Shown here: piece by piece, positions 38,301 to 45,880 of the stretch
Numbering within the stretch: position 1 is the stretch's first letter
Layout: each line of letters opens with the position of its first letter
Origin: Bacteroidota bacterium
GTDB taxonomy: Bacteria > Bacteroidota > Bacteroidia > Chitinophagales > LD1
NCBI GenBank assembly: GCA_026391075.1
Contig: JAPLES010000019.1
Span: forward strand, 1 to 64,000
DNA: 64,000 bases
Direction: 5' to 3'
Program-made: the position numbers and the translations under genes
The notes under the pieces: generated by a model
The model's database searches: none
Told to the model about the DNA's origin: nothing
The model's input: the letters and a program-made list of their open reading frames with translations, nothing else

Positions 38301-38500
38301 AGATCACCTCCAAAAAAACAGCCGTTTGCTAAATGCGGAGCTCCGTCATAAACCGGAACATAATTGATGTAGAAGGTGTTGTTATATCCGCATTGTGCTA
38401 CACCTTTAGTTGGGGAGAGCAACAAGAACAACAAACCAAGAATAATTGTTGAGGAAAATAATTTTGTTGCACGCTGAGATAGAGAGTTGACGTTTATCAT
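33239..38500 (-). CDS. SprB-like giant adhesin, N-terminal part (PPC-like domains, Ig-like array, SprB repeats)
   Basis: A 1753-residue frame with a Sec signal peptide (about 35 residues, ending KGVAQ). Two tandem PPC-like domains follow (about 40-155 and 165-285; both with TFSTC/VSTC...WDSEI-type cores), joined by a Pro-rich linker. Then come a spacer Ig region, seven near-identical 87-residue Ig-like repeats, and nine SprB repeats. It stops abruptly in the tenth (DSKGCQTITKLI) without any sorting domain. Repeats continue in another frame to 26421. Compared with a normal unit, about 82 bases are missing at the junction. If intact, the protein would be about 4000 residues. As drawn, the product would lack a type IX signal and could not be secreted correctly. 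Confidence 0.85.
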   Translation of the reverse strand: MINVNSLSQRATKLFSSTIILGLLFLLLSPTKGVAQCGYNNTFYINYVPVYDGAPHLANGCFFGGDLMTLTVVAGGTYTFSTCSSTAFDSQITVYNAAGTTVLGYNDDACGTNGLSSSLQVTAGYSGTMNVLIDQYNCISNTTCMPMYVTATAPPPPPPPIGPPCPLTGSSAGNVTPGCNGFGGQLSIPSTAYASFTAVTGVNYSVSTCASGWDSEISGYDAGNNFIASGQTAPTAGGTFYNDDNGSVCATTRASLDWTAYFTGTVKVMVDRFACGSVWPGTSALLEVRQNTTITNATSTASICGDGSTRNLAVTYGGTFSGAPAFNWSVVSGPGSISGVVYTALGVSGSSQLVTLGATLGACSFTTSFTAYGVPSTSVAGSAQTQCNNGTFTMAATPPSVGTGTWTLTSGTATITSPNSATSTITGVPAGTSATLTWTVSTGGPCTNSTSTVVLTNNQAATANAGTAQTVCAGGTVTLAGIIGGSATSSTWSSGTGSFSNASSLTSTYTPSISSGTVTLTLTTNDPDGAGPCSAATSTVVITVNAAATANAGFAQTVCQGGSVTLAGSIGGSATSSTWTAPSGTFSLASSLTSTYTPSITSGTVTLTLTTNDPDGAGPCSAATSTVVITVNLAPTVSAGSAQTVCGGGTVTLAGTRGGSATSSTWSAGTGSFSNASSLTSTYTPSISSGTVTLTLTTNDPDGAGPCSAVSSTVVITVNLAATASAGFAQTVCQGGSVTLAGSIGGSATSSTWTAPSGTFSLASSLTSTYTPSISSGTVTLTLTTNDPDGVGPCSAAISTIVITVNQAPTVSAGSAQTVCGGGTITLTGSIGGSATSSTWSAGTGSFSNASSLTSTYTPSISSGTVTLTLTTNDPDGAGPCSAVSSIVVITVNLAAIASAGVPQTTCQGSTITLSGTIGGSAVSSTWSAPSGTFSDVNSLGSTYTPSITSGTVTLTLTTNDPDGAGPCSATVSTVVITVNQAATANAGSTQTVCQNGTVTLAGSIGGSATSSTWSAPTGTFSNASSLTSTYSPSITSGNVTLTLTTNDPDGVGPCLAATSTVVITVTPLPAINSVSPTAVLCFGGNTGTITINASNGTPPLSYSIDNGATYQSSNFFNNLIAGNYTVIVRDVQTCSTPYALNPVVVTEPTLLDHTSTATDASCANVFDGKIDVFASGGVAPYAYSLNGGPTQVGSQFTGLQSGSYVVYVYDVNGCVDTSHVLINDSYNVSSFIVSQTDVSCFGGSNGAVTVQIVGGIPAYQYSINGTIFSASPTFTGLTSGNYVVILRDSKGCTAFQPVSIIQPAQLSAIVDVVNSVSCNGTATGEIFISVNGGTAPYTYFWSNGDTTQDVDSLFAGTYTATITDSKGCTAFTGATVSQPLQLFVNVASFHNLNCYNDSTGSIDVSVSGGVPAYTYVWSNGATTEDLTGLHAGTYTVTINDNNLCEKIITKTISEPTQLTSTIQGSSVSCNGVSNGTVDLTPNGGTLPYTFQWSNATTNEDLTNVSAGTYSVIITDAHGCINTNNTSVSQPTGLGLTTSITNVLCFGNATGAVDLTVTGGTPGYTYVWNDGDLNEDRTGLTAGGYSVVVTDNNSCSSSVSITITQPAQALGGSLTPTAVTCFGANNGSVNLTVTGGTQAYTFLWSNSATTEDISGLSGGTYTVTITDSHGCTVTGSSIVNEPAVLETTFASGDVSCYGGNDGGIQLYVGGGNPPYTFLWSNFATTSGLNNLVAGTYTAIVTDSKGCQTITKLI
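35310..37135 (-). repeat. Seven near-identical 261-bp (87-residue) Ig-like repeats
   Basis: Each unit holds AGxxQTVCxGGTVTLAG, GGSATSSTW and TLTTNDPDGAGPCSA. The DPDG-coding site recurs about every 261 bases from 35345 to 36912. Units 2 and 4 are most alike, as are units 3 and 5, which suggests that a two-unit block was duplicated. Confidence 0.9.
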
Positions 38501-38903
38501 ACGAGGAGTTTTTGTGAGGTACCGGTAAAAGTTTTTGATTCCTTCTGCTTAATACTTTTGAGATAACAACCTATATTGGTTAAGTGTGTTTTTTAAAAAA
38601 AAGTGTGTGTCCAAATTTCGATTTTGTACTTGGATGAAAGTAATCGCTGGTTGTTATACCCGCAAAATAAGAGATGCGTGGACTAGAAAAAAAAGCAACC
38701 AAGTTACAGGCAGATTTATTTACCATAATAGTCTATATCAATCGAAGTTGTGTGTCAAGGACTTTTTAAAGCGAGATAATTATCCATAACTTTTTTCGTT
38801 TCACCAAACTTTGAACACTAAAACAAGATTTATACAGCTAGACTATTGCAGGTTTACACAAAATCCAAAATTCAATTAGGTTTGGCGCACTGAATTCGTT
38901 TGT
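38501..38903. other. 403-base divergent intergenic region
   Basis: This region separates the giant adhesin gene from the nitrilase operon. It is AT-rich. It holds a TAGGTTTG promoter element for the operon (38877-38884) and a plus-strand TACTTTTG at 38553-38560 with no convincing gene behind it. A 67-codon frame from a GTG at 38586 has no protein-like features. No RNA gene or palindrome was recognised. Confidence 0.6.
38877..38884 (+). promoter_or_regulatory. Bacteroidota -7 element TAGGTTTG
   Basis: A perfect TAnnTTTG match lies 19 bases before the nitrilase ATG. A TTT-containing -33 candidate (38853-38855) lies 21 bases upstream. It probably drives the three-gene operon. Confidence 0.5.
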
Positions 38904-39746
38904 ATGAAAAAACTAAAAATAGGCATGGCGCAATTACTCGTAGAAGGCACCGAGCCAGATCGAAATTTTGAACGTGCAGAAATTTTAGTAAAGAAGGCCA
39001 AACAAGAAAATTGTGATTTGGTTTTACTGCCAGAGACCATTGATTTTGCTTGGACTCATCCAAACGCCATTGAAAACGCACAACCTATTCCCGGAATTTA
39101 CAGCGATGTTTTTTGCCGCATAGCGCGTGAGCAACAAATTTTTATTTGCGTTGGCTTAACCGAATTGCGCAATGGAAAAAGATTCAACACCGCAATTTTG
39201 GTGGATGATAACGGAACCATTGTGTTGAAGTATTCCAAAATAAATTTGTTGGAAGTAGAATTTCCATTTTATGAAATAGGCACCACACTAAATGTGGTGG
39301 ATACAAAGGTTGGAAGAATAGGTATAAACATTTGTGCGGATAATTACATAGAGAGCACACACATAGGAAAAACACTTGCTTGTATGGGCGCTGACATTAT
39401 TCTTTCGCCCGCCAGTTGGACGGTCGATTATTCTATTACTGAAGCCGATGACCCGTATCGCGAAAAATGGATTAAGCCGCTGTCGAATATTGCGCGCTTG
39501 TATGATGTAACTGTAGTGAGTGCAACAAGCGTGGGTTATATTGTAGGAGGACCTTATGAAGGAAAAAAAATGGTTGGGTGTTCGCTGGCAGTAAATAAAG
39601 ACGGCATTATTGCGCAAGGGCAATTCAATGAATTTGCAGGGCAATTAGTTTGTTTCGAAACCGAAATAAAAACCGAAAAACTAAAAGGAACACAAATAGG
39701 AAAACGGGTAAAAGAGATGGGAGTTGATTTTGAGAAAACAATATAG
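38904..39746 (+). CDS. Carbon-nitrogen hydrolase (nitrilase superfamily)
   Basis: This 280-residue cytoplasmic amidohydrolase contains the Glu-Lys-Cys triad of the nitrilase superfamily: E44 in LLPET, K112 in KYSKINL and C144 in INICADN. It is the first gene of an operon with an N-acetyl-sugar amidotransferase (24 bases downstream) and a carbamoyltransferase. In NAD synthetases and similar enzymes, a nitrilase domain acts as a glutaminase and hands ammonia to a PP-loop ATPase. By analogy this protein may supply ammonia to the next gene's product, a job done in other loci by HisH-like glutaminases. Other amide substrates remain possible. Confidence 0.9.
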   Translation: MKKLKIGMAQLLVEGTEPDRNFERAEILVKKAKQENCDLVLLPETIDFAWTHPNAIENAQPIPGIYSDVFCRIAREQQIFICVGLTELRNGKRFNTAILVDDNGTIVLKYSKINLLEVEFPFYEIGTTLNVVDTKVGRIGINICADNYIESTHIGKTLACMGADIILSPASWTVDYSITEADDPYREKWIKPLSNIARLYDVTVVSATSVGYIVGGPYEGKKMVGCSLAVNKDGIIAQGQFNEFAGQLVCFETEIKTEKLKGTQIGKRVKEMGVDFEKTI

Positions 39747-39770
39747 AGAGCAATTCGTGGCAAGCAAATT

Positions 39771-40961
39771 ATGAGTGTAATTGTAAACGGAATAGAAAAG
39801 AACATCCCCATGCACATCTGCACGCGCTGTGTGCAGGACAGTACTGTCCCCGGAATTTGTTTCAACCAAAAAGGCGAATGCAATTTCTGTGAACTACACG
39901 ATAAAATGCAATTGCTTTTTCCTAATGGAGAAAAAGGCAAACAATATTTAGAGAAAACTTTTGCACGTGTGCGTGAAGAAGGCAAGGGAAAAAAATACGA
40001 TTGCATTGTAGGCATGAGTGGAGGAAGAGACAGCACTATTCTCCTCTGGAAAGTAGTGAAAGAATGGAAACTTCGACCGCTTGCCGTTCACTTTAACGAT
40101 GGCTTCGACAATCCGGTGGCGGGTGAAAACATGGTAAACGCAGTGAACAAATTAGGGGTAGAACTACGCACCATCACTTCCGACTGGCGCGAAGCGAAAG
40201 ATTTAAAAATTACTTTCCTAAAAGCATCTACACCTGATTTAAATTTAGGAACCGACATTGGTATTGCCTCATCTTTGTATCAAGCAGCTTATGTAGAAAA
40301 TGTAAAAACAATTTTAATCGGTCAATCATTTCGTACCGAAGGCGTGAAGCCTTTATCGTGGTCTTTTTTCGATGGTGATTATCTGCGAAACGTGCAAAAT
40401 CAATTCGGCACTGTAAAACTCCGTCCATGGAAACCCGAAGATCCGGGCTTTAATTTAGGCATGAAAGAACTTGCGTATTACACTGTGTGGAAAGGAATAA
40501 AAACCATCACCCCTATGTATTCCAGCGATTACATTCGCGAAGAAGCCGAGAAAATAATTGTACCTGAATTAGGTTGGGTTTATCCGGGCGCACATTATTT
40601 CGATGACCTTTATCACAGCTTGATAAAGTATGTTCATCGCGTAAAATTCAATATAGACATGAACATGAATTCAGATGCTGCCTTAGTGCGTAGCGGACAA
40701 TTAAATCGAGATATTGCATTAGCGCGTGCGCATGGCGTTTATCAAATTGAAAGCGAAAGAATAATTGATTTGTGTTTGAAACGTTTGAATATTTCGCGTG
40801 AAGAATTTGATGCGATGATGAAACTGCCTCCAAAAACTTTCAGAGATTATTCTACTTCGTATTCATTGATGCGATTATTCAAATATCCCATTTGGCTAGC
40901 TTCACGTTTGAACTTGGTGCCTAAAGTTGCTTACGACAAATACTTTAATTGCGGAGCATGA
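39771..40961 (+). CDS. N-acetyl-sugar amidotransferase (WbpG/PseA-like PP-loop ATPase)
   Basis: A 396-residue enzyme. An N-terminal zinc-ribbon-like region carries C17, C20, C37 and C40 (ICTRC and CNFC). The PP-loop SGGRDS is at residues 83-88 and binds ATP for adenylation of the substrate. The layout matches the family that converts an N-acetyl group of a nucleotide sugar to an acetamidino group (WbpG, PseA, LegG-like). Such enzymes normally use ammonia from HisH/HisF-type partners, and none is found here; the upstream nitrilase could replace them. The stop codon overlaps the start of the carbamoyltransferase in an ATGA arrangement. Confidence 0.9.
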   Translation: MSVIVNGIEKNIPMHICTRCVQDSTVPGICFNQKGECNFCELHDKMQLLFPNGEKGKQYLEKTFARVREEGKGKKYDCIVGMSGGRDSTILLWKVVKEWKLRPLAVHFNDGFDNPVAGENMVNAVNKLGVELRTITSDWREAKDLKITFLKASTPDLNLGTDIGIASSLYQAAYVENVKTILIGQSFRTEGVKPLSWSFFDGDYLRNVQNQFGTVKLRPWKPEDPGFNLGMKELAYYTVWKGIKTITPMYSSDYIREEAEKIIVPELGWVYPGAHYFDDLYHSLIKYVHRVKFNIDMNMNSDAALVRSGQLNRDIALARAHGVYQIESERIIDLCLKRLNISREEFDAMMKLPPKTFRDYSTSYSLMRLFKYPIWLASRLNLVPKVAYDKYFNCGA

Positions 40962-42571
40962 CGATACTTGGAATAAATGGCGGAGTGCGTGCGGGCTATC
41001 AGGATGTTTCAGCCGTGCTGCTTCGCGATGGAAAAATTATTGCAGCAGTGGAAGAAGAACGCCTCAGTCGCGTAAAACATTCACCCGGGCAGTTACCGTT
41101 TTTGGCTATGCATGAAGTGCTGAGTCTTGGCAATATTTCGATTCGTGATGTAGATATTATAGCCACACATGGCAGCACCTGGGGCGACCAATATGATGAA
41201 GTGCTGAACAGTTATTTCACAAACACTTTCGGTTTTTGTCCGCGCATTGTTCGCTATCATCATCATCAATGCCATGCTGCAAGCGCTTATTACGCCTCGG
41301 GTTTTGAAGAGACAATGATTCTAACTGTTGATGCTTCGGGCGATGGCATTTCTTTACAAAAAGCCATTGGTAAATGCGGAACAATAAATCTTATTGAACA
41401 AATTTCGCGCGATAACAGCATAGGAATTTTTTACGTCATGATGACACAGTTCTGCGGTTTTCATCGCGATACGGATGAATACAAATTGATGGGTCTTGCT
41501 CCTTACGGCAATGCCAACGAAATTGATTTGTCATTTTTGATTGAACGCTCGAATGGAGATTTTAAAACTAACAGCGACTACAAAATAAATTATGCTGCGG
41601 GGCAACCGCAAGGTTCGCGGCAGCAAGTAGTTTTTAATCAAAATTTAATTGACAAACTTGGTTCACCGCGAATTCCAAATAGTGAGGTGTCGCAATTTTA
41701 TAAAAACGTTGCCTCCTCTACACAGCAATTGCTGGAAGATGTTTTATGTGATGTGGTTAAGAAGTTTTCTACTGAAACAGGATTGAAGAAATTGTGTTTG
41801 GCTGGAGGTGTGACCTTGAACTGTGCAGCCAATCAAAAACTGTTGCAGTTAGATTGCATTGAAGAAATTTATGTTCAACCCGCAGCTGGTGATGCGGGAA
41901 TTTCCCTTGGTGCCGCATATCTCGCCTCTGCTGAATTTGATTGTGTTCCAGAAGCTATGACTACTGCAAAATTAGGTCGTGAATTCAGTGATGATGAAAT
42001 AGAAGCGCAACTGAAATTGCTTGGTATTAAATATGAAAAAGTAGCAGAATCATATGCAGTTGCTGCCGATTTAATTTTGCAAAACAAAATAATTGGTTGG
42101 GTAGAAGGCAGAGCAGAGTTTGGTCCGCGCGCTTTGGGCAGCAGAAGTATTCTCGCTTCTGCATTCAACCCAAACATGAAAGAAATTATCAACCAAAAAA
42201 TAAAATTTCGCGAAGGCTTCCGTCCGTTTTGTCCTTCGGTTTTAGAAGAAGATTTTTCAAAAGCATTTTTATCGAAACAAAAAAAACTGCCTTACATGAC
42301 AGTGAACGTGGATGTAGTTTCAGATGATTATCCATCGATCACACACGTCAACAAAACCGCGCGTGTGCAAACTGTTTCGAAAAATGAAGCAGGAAATTTT
42401 CCAAAATTGTTGCAAGCGATTCAACAACAAAAAGGAACGGGCATTGTAGTAAACACTAGTTTTAATCGCAACCGCGAACCCATGGTGTATAATACTATTG
42501 ATGCGGTATCTGCTTTTTATGGGAGTGGAATGGATGCGCTGTTGGTGGGAAGTTTTCTGGTAAAGAAGTAG
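40958..42571 (+). CDS. Carbamoyltransferase (NodU/CmcH family)
   Basis: A 537-residue O-carbamoyltransferase. The chosen ATG at 40958 overlaps the stop of the previous gene (ATGA); a TTG at 40949 would add three residues. The N-terminal Kae1-like domain begins TILGINGG and holds the His motif HHHQCHAASAYY and DASGDG. The C-terminal YrdC-like part contains LAGGVTLNCAANQ, EGRAEFGPRALGSRS and VNTSFNRNREPMV. Family members transfer a carbamoyl group from carbamoyl phosphate, via carbamoyl-AMP, to a hydroxyl on a sugar or antibiotic. In this operon the substrate is probably the same amidinated or acetylated sugar. Confidence 0.93.
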   Translation: MTILGINGGVRAGYQDVSAVLLRDGKIIAAVEEERLSRVKHSPGQLPFLAMHEVLSLGNISIRDVDIIATHGSTWGDQYDEVLNSYFTNTFGFCPRIVRYHHHQCHAASAYYASGFEETMILTVDASGDGISLQKAIGKCGTINLIEQISRDNSIGIFYVMMTQFCGFHRDTDEYKLMGLAPYGNANEIDLSFLIERSNGDFKTNSDYKINYAAGQPQGSRQQVVFNQNLIDKLGSPRIPNSEVSQFYKNVASSTQQLLEDVLCDVVKKFSTETGLKKLCLAGGVTLNCAANQKLLQLDCIEEIYVQPAAGDAGISLGAAYLASAEFDCVPEAMTTAKLGREFSDDEIEAQLKLLGIKYEKVAESYAVAADLILQNKIIGWVEGRAEFGPRALGSRSILASAFNPNMKEIINQKIKFREGFRPFCPSVLEEDFSKAFLSKQKKLPYMTVNVDVVSDDYPSITHVNKTARVQTVSKNEAGNFPKLLQAIQQQKGTGIVVNTSFNRNREPMVYNTIDAVSAFYGSGMDALLVGSFLVKK

Positions 42572-42583
42572 CAAATTCAAATT

Positions 42584-43798
42584 CTACTTTACTCCTGCCG
42601 CCTTGTATTTCCTCAATAAATAAACAACGGTTACAGCTCCAATCGCAAACATAATGACGGAAATAATTTCGCTTTGACGAAACTGAATTCCGAAGAAACC
42701 ATAGGTATCACGTCCGCTTACATCGCGCCATTGTTCAATGGCATAACGTTGCACTCCTATCAACATCATGAAAATGAAAAACAAAATGCCAGGTTGGTAA
42801 GTATATCGTTTGCGTAAACTCCATAGAATAAAAAAGATGAAAGTGCACATCAACAATTCATACAACGGAGTTGGATAAGCCGCATGCGATAAATAAGTAC
42901 AATGCTCTTCCATGCAATTTGGAAGCACAGTCATGGGTTCGGCATCAATAATATTGTGCGCATAATTATTGCTCCACAAAAATTGCGGAAACCACGATGG
43001 TTTGTTGTAAGGATTTGCTAAACCCCAATCGCCATCACCAGCAACATGGCAACCAATTCTTCCAATGCCGTTAGCGAGAATAAAACCCGGAGCTACCGAA
43101 TCAAAAAAATGCAGAATGTTGAATTTTTTCCAATACGCATAAATGCCAAAACCTAAACCTGCAAAAATCAATCCGCCATAAACTGAAAGCCCGCTGAACA
43201 TGGAACTAAATGGATCTTGCCAAAAGTTAGCATAGTCACCCGGGTTTTCTAAGTAGTTGAAAAAGTTTGCTCCCGTTACGCCTAACACAGCTGCAATCAC
43301 CACTAAATCTCCAATGCCATCAGAAGGGTAAAGAGTAATTTTTTTCTTTTGCGGGGCGGGCAGTCTCTCTTTATTTTTTGAGTGGTAGAAATACCAACAC
43401 AAACTAACAGCACCTATAATTCCGCCCACAAAACTTCCGAGGTTAAAAGATTTGAGATAATCTTTGAGGCTTAAAATTCCCGCGCTCATTTCGGGCTGGT
43501 AAACGAAAACACCAATGAGTTTAAAGAACACAACAAAGCCTATCAAAAAATAAATAACTAGTTCACTAATATTCGGTGCTTCACCAATAGTAATTTCTGC
43601 TTCATTCCCTTTGAGCAAACCTAAGGCTTCTCTTCTGCGCATCTCATTTACCGACAAGATTGATGCAACAAAAAAACCTGTAGCTACACAAAAACCATAG
43701 CTAAAAATAGGAATGAAACGATAGTCGGCCCATAAAGCATGATTGAAAAATTCGTAAATGAAATCAGTAATTTTAGGGTAACAGCGCAGAAGAATCAT
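42584..43798 (-). CDS. lgt: Prolipoprotein diacylglyceryl transferase
   Basis: This 404-residue polytopic membrane enzyme moves the diacylglyceryl group from phosphatidylglycerol to the lipobox Cys of prolipoproteins. The Lgt signature is seen as GIGRIGCHVAGDGDWG. The FYGLC-like motif lies near YGGLIFAGLGFG, and several membrane segments frame it. It is longer than typical Lgt (about 280 residues) because of an N-terminal extension and a soluble insert (AEITIGEAPN, about residues 65-75). The window has many lipoproteins that would need this enzyme. It is convergent with the carbamoyltransferase, with 12 bases between stops. Confidence 0.9.
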   Translation of the reverse strand: MILLRCYPKITDFIYEFFNHALWADYRFIPIFSYGFCVATGFFVASILSVNEMRRREALGLLKGNEAEITIGEAPNISELVIYFLIGFVVFFKLIGVFVYQPEMSAGILSLKDYLKSFNLGSFVGGIIGAVSLCWYFYHSKNKERLPAPQKKKITLYPSDGIGDLVVIAAVLGVTGANFFNYLENPGDYANFWQDPFSSMFSGLSVYGGLIFAGLGFGIYAYWKKFNILHFFDSVAPGFILANGIGRIGCHVAGDGDWGLANPYNKPSWFPQFLWSNNYAHNIIDAEPMTVLPNCMEEHCTYLSHAAYPTPLYELLMCTFIFFILWSLRKRYTYQPGILFFIFMMLIGVQRYAIEQWRDVSGRDTYGFFGIQFRQSEIISVIMFAIGAVTVVYLLRKYKAAGVK

Positions 43799-43852
43799 AG
43801 TAAATATTTAGCGGGGCGAATGAATGACTTCTATTCTTAGTTCCAAACAGTT

Positions 43853-44206
43853 TTACAACTTTCTTTTGCGAATAACATCTCTTTCAACAACAATGAACCA
43901 TCCAGTGATTTCAGTTTTATGTGTTACAAAGAAGTGCTTGAAAATATCGAACGGTTCTTCGGGATTTGCCGGATTAAATCGGAAGAACAGAACACCTTGA
44001 GGTGCGGGAATTTTTTCTTTAAAAATAAGATGCCCATAATCTTTATCAAAAGTCAAAATTATTTGCTTGTTAACTGCTGCATGGGCTAAAACAATTTTAT
44101 CGGAAACGGAAGCCATCACTTCCGAAACACTTTCTACTATAAAATTTTCTTCGCGCATCTTTCTGATGCTGGTAGTTGGAAAATTTTCGTTAGCAAGAAA
44201 CTTCAT
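43853..44206 (-). CDS. DUF5615 PIN-like protein, probable toxin
   Basis: A 117-residue protein. It begins MKFLANENFP and has FDKDYGHLIF in the middle, the acidic landmarks of DUF5615/Mut7-C-like PIN nucleases (N-terminal Asn-Glu in place of the usual Asp, central Asp pair). Its start overlaps the end of the DUF433 gene by 4 bases. DUF433/DUF5615 pairs are recurrent two-gene modules thought to be type II toxin-antitoxin systems. The toxin role is inferred. Confidence 0.85.
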   Translation of the reverse strand: MKFLANENFPTTSIRKMREENFIVESVSEVMASVSDKIVLAHAAVNKQIILTFDKDYGHLIFKEKIPAPQGVLFFRFNPANPEEPFDIFKHFFVTHKTEITGWFIVVERDVIRKRKL

Positions 44207-44430
44207 GCTCTGATGAGAATGAGTTCGTCTTTAATGCAATCTTGCAGGTAAGCAAAAACAGCCCGCAGGTCGTCTTGTGTTAGGCGAGGATAGTTGTCCA
44301 AAATTTGTTGTTCTGTCCAACCCGCTTCATACAAACCCAGGATAAATTCAACCGCTAAGCGAGTGCCTTTAATAGCAGGTTTACCCACCAAAACTTCGGG
44401 GTCGGCTTGAATATGGTTTCTCCAGTTCAT
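44203..44430 (-). CDS. DUF433 protein, probable antitoxin
   Basis: A 75-residue helical DNA-binding-like protein. It contains ADPEVLVGKPAIKGTRL and GWTEQQILDNYPRLTQDDLR, the family core. The ATG at 44430 is chosen over a TTG at 44448, which lies inside the promoter element. Upstream partner of the DUF5615 gene, with a 4-base overlap. A TAAATTTG element ends 15 bases before the ATG, which gives a short leader. Probably neutralises and autoregulates the pair. Confidence 0.87.
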   Translation of the reverse strand: MNWRNHIQADPEVLVGKPAIKGTRLAVEFILGLYEAGWTEQQILDNYPRLTQDDLRAVFAYLQDCIKDELILIRA

Positions 44431-44445
44431 GTTTCTTTGTTTCCA

Positions 44446-44453
44446 CAAATTTA
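44446..44453 (-). promoter_or_regulatory. Bacteroidota -7 element TAAATTTG
   Basis: A perfect TAnnTTTG match on the minus strand lies 15 bases before the DUF433 ATG. A T-rich -33 region lies about 19-23 bases further upstream. Confidence 0.5.
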
Positions 44454-44485
44454 ATCGCTCCTATAGAAATTAAAAACCCTGCTTT

Positions 44486-45853
44486 TTATGCAATCGAAAA
44501 TCCCAAATGCTTAGTACCCTTTACATAACCAAAATCGGAAACTTGATTGAGTGAAATTGTTTGAATGGTGTTCCACATTTCCTCTTCGTAAGGAATACCC
44601 ACTTTGATATAATTATCGGTGAAGCCGTATCGAATACCATTGTCATTTTCGGCTTCGAATAAAACTTTGCGTTCTGTATTCACATGTTCAGCATAAAATT
44701 TTCGTTTCTTCTTTTCAGAAAGTATGCGCAGCATTTTGTTGCGCTCTTTTCTTTCAGGTATGGGAACAACAGGAGAAATATTCAGCGCACGTGTATTAGC
44801 GCGTTCGCTGTACGTAAACACATGCAAATACGAAACATCAAGTTCGTTGATGAAGTTGTAAGTTTCTAAAAACTGTTCGTGCGTTTCGCCCGGAAAGCCG
44901 ACAATTACATCTACACCAATACAAGCGTGAGGCATTACGGCTTTTATTTTTTCAACCCGCTCTTTGTAAAGTTGTCGCAGATATTTTCTGCGCATCAATT
45001 TTAAAATTTTATCGCTTCCGCTTTGCAATGGAATATGGAAGTGCGGCATAAACTTGTTGCTGTTCGTTACAAAGTCTATGATTTCATTGGTCAACAAATT
45101 CGGTTCAATGGAAGAAATGCGGAAACGCTCTACATCAACATTTTTTTCTAATTCTTTTATCAAACCAAAAAAGTCTTCTGCATTTGGCTGTTCAAGTCCT
45201 TCTCCTTCGGAGAAGGATTTAGGATGAGGTGGCTGATTTTTTCCAAAGTCTCCAATGTTTACACCTGTTAATACAATTTCTTTTACTCCGGTACCCGCAA
45301 CCTTCTTAGCTAGTTCAACTGTATGTGCAATGGAGTTGCTTCTGCTTTTACCACGCGCTAGAGGAATGGTGCAGAACGAACAAAAATAATCGCAGCCATC
45401 CTGCACCTTTAAAAAACTGCGTGTACGTTCACCTTGCGAATAAGCATCGGCATAAAACTCAACATTATTTATATCGCCACTAATAACTAAAGGGGCTTGT
45501 TGGTCTTCGAGTTGTTCAAGGTATTCGTGAATCTTAAACTTCTCATTGGCACCAAGTACCAAATTCACTCCTTTAATTTTCGAAATTTCTTCGGGCTTTA
45601 ATTGAGCAAAGCATCCAACGATAATAATCTTCGCTTCGGGGTTTGTTTTCAAAGCTGTCTTTACTACATACTTGGTTTCTTTATCTGCATTTTCAGTAAC
45701 GCTACAAGTGTTGATGATATAGTAATCGGCTCTATCGCTGAATTCCACTTTCTGAAAACCCTGCTCTACCAGAATGCGCGCTATTGCCGAAGTTTCGGAG
45801 AAATTCAGTTTGCAGCCTATTGTGTGAAGAGCAACTTTACGATTGTAAAACAT
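44486..45853 (-). CDS. mtaB: tRNA t6A37 methylthiotransferase MtaB
   Basis: A 455-residue radical-SAM methylthiotransferase that makes ms2t6A at tRNA position 37. The ATG at 45853 is preferred; a TTG at 45877 would add 8 residues. The N-terminal cluster ligands are TIGCKLN, NTCSVTEN and IVGCFAQ. The radical-SAM motif is CDYFCSFC, and a TRAM-like domain closes the protein. Between GDFGK and DFFGLIKELE lies an extra stretch with PPHPKSFSEGEG, coded by a palindromic repeat at 45197-45217. Related proteins have only a short loop there. A TATTTTCG element lies 6 bases before the ATG. Confidence 0.95.
   Translation of the reverse strand: MFYNRKVALHTIGCKLNFSETSAIARILVEQGFQKVEFSDRADYYIINTCSVTENADKETKYVVKTALKTNPEAKIIIVGCFAQLKPEEISKIKGVNLVLGANEKFKIHEYLEQLEDQQAPLVISGDINNVEFYADAYSQGERTRSFLKVQDGCDYFCSFCTIPLARGKSRSNSIAHTVELAKKVAGTGVKEIVLTGVNIGDFGKNQPPHPKSFSEGEGLEQPNAEDFFGLIKELEKNVDVERFRISSIEPNLLTNEIIDFVTNSNKFMPHFHIPLQSGSDKILKLMRRKYLRQLYKERVEKIKAVMPHACIGVDVIVGFPGETHEQFLETYNFINELDVSYLHVFTYSERANTRALNISPVVPIPERKERNKMLRILSEKKKRKFYAEHVNTERKVLFEAENDNGIRYGFTDNYIKVGIPYEEEMWNTIQTISLNQVSDFGYVKGTKHLGFSIA
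45197..45217 (-). repeat. In-frame palindromic repeat inside mtaB
   Basis: A perfect 9-bp stem (TCCTTCTCC, 45197-45205, pairs with 45209-45217) has a 3-base loop. With its flank GGATTTAGGATGAGG it resembles the 'CTCATCCTAAATCCTT' repeats that recur in Bacteroidota genomes. It encodes PHPKSFSEGEG in the protein. Confidence 0.7.
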
Positions 45854-45880
45854 GGAGCGCGAAAATAGGAATGTCAACTA

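Noticed and set aside
38586-38789. 67-codon frame after a TACTTTTG promoter-like element
   Set aside because: GTG start, Lys/Cys-rich translation without family features; lies in an AT-rich intergenic region.
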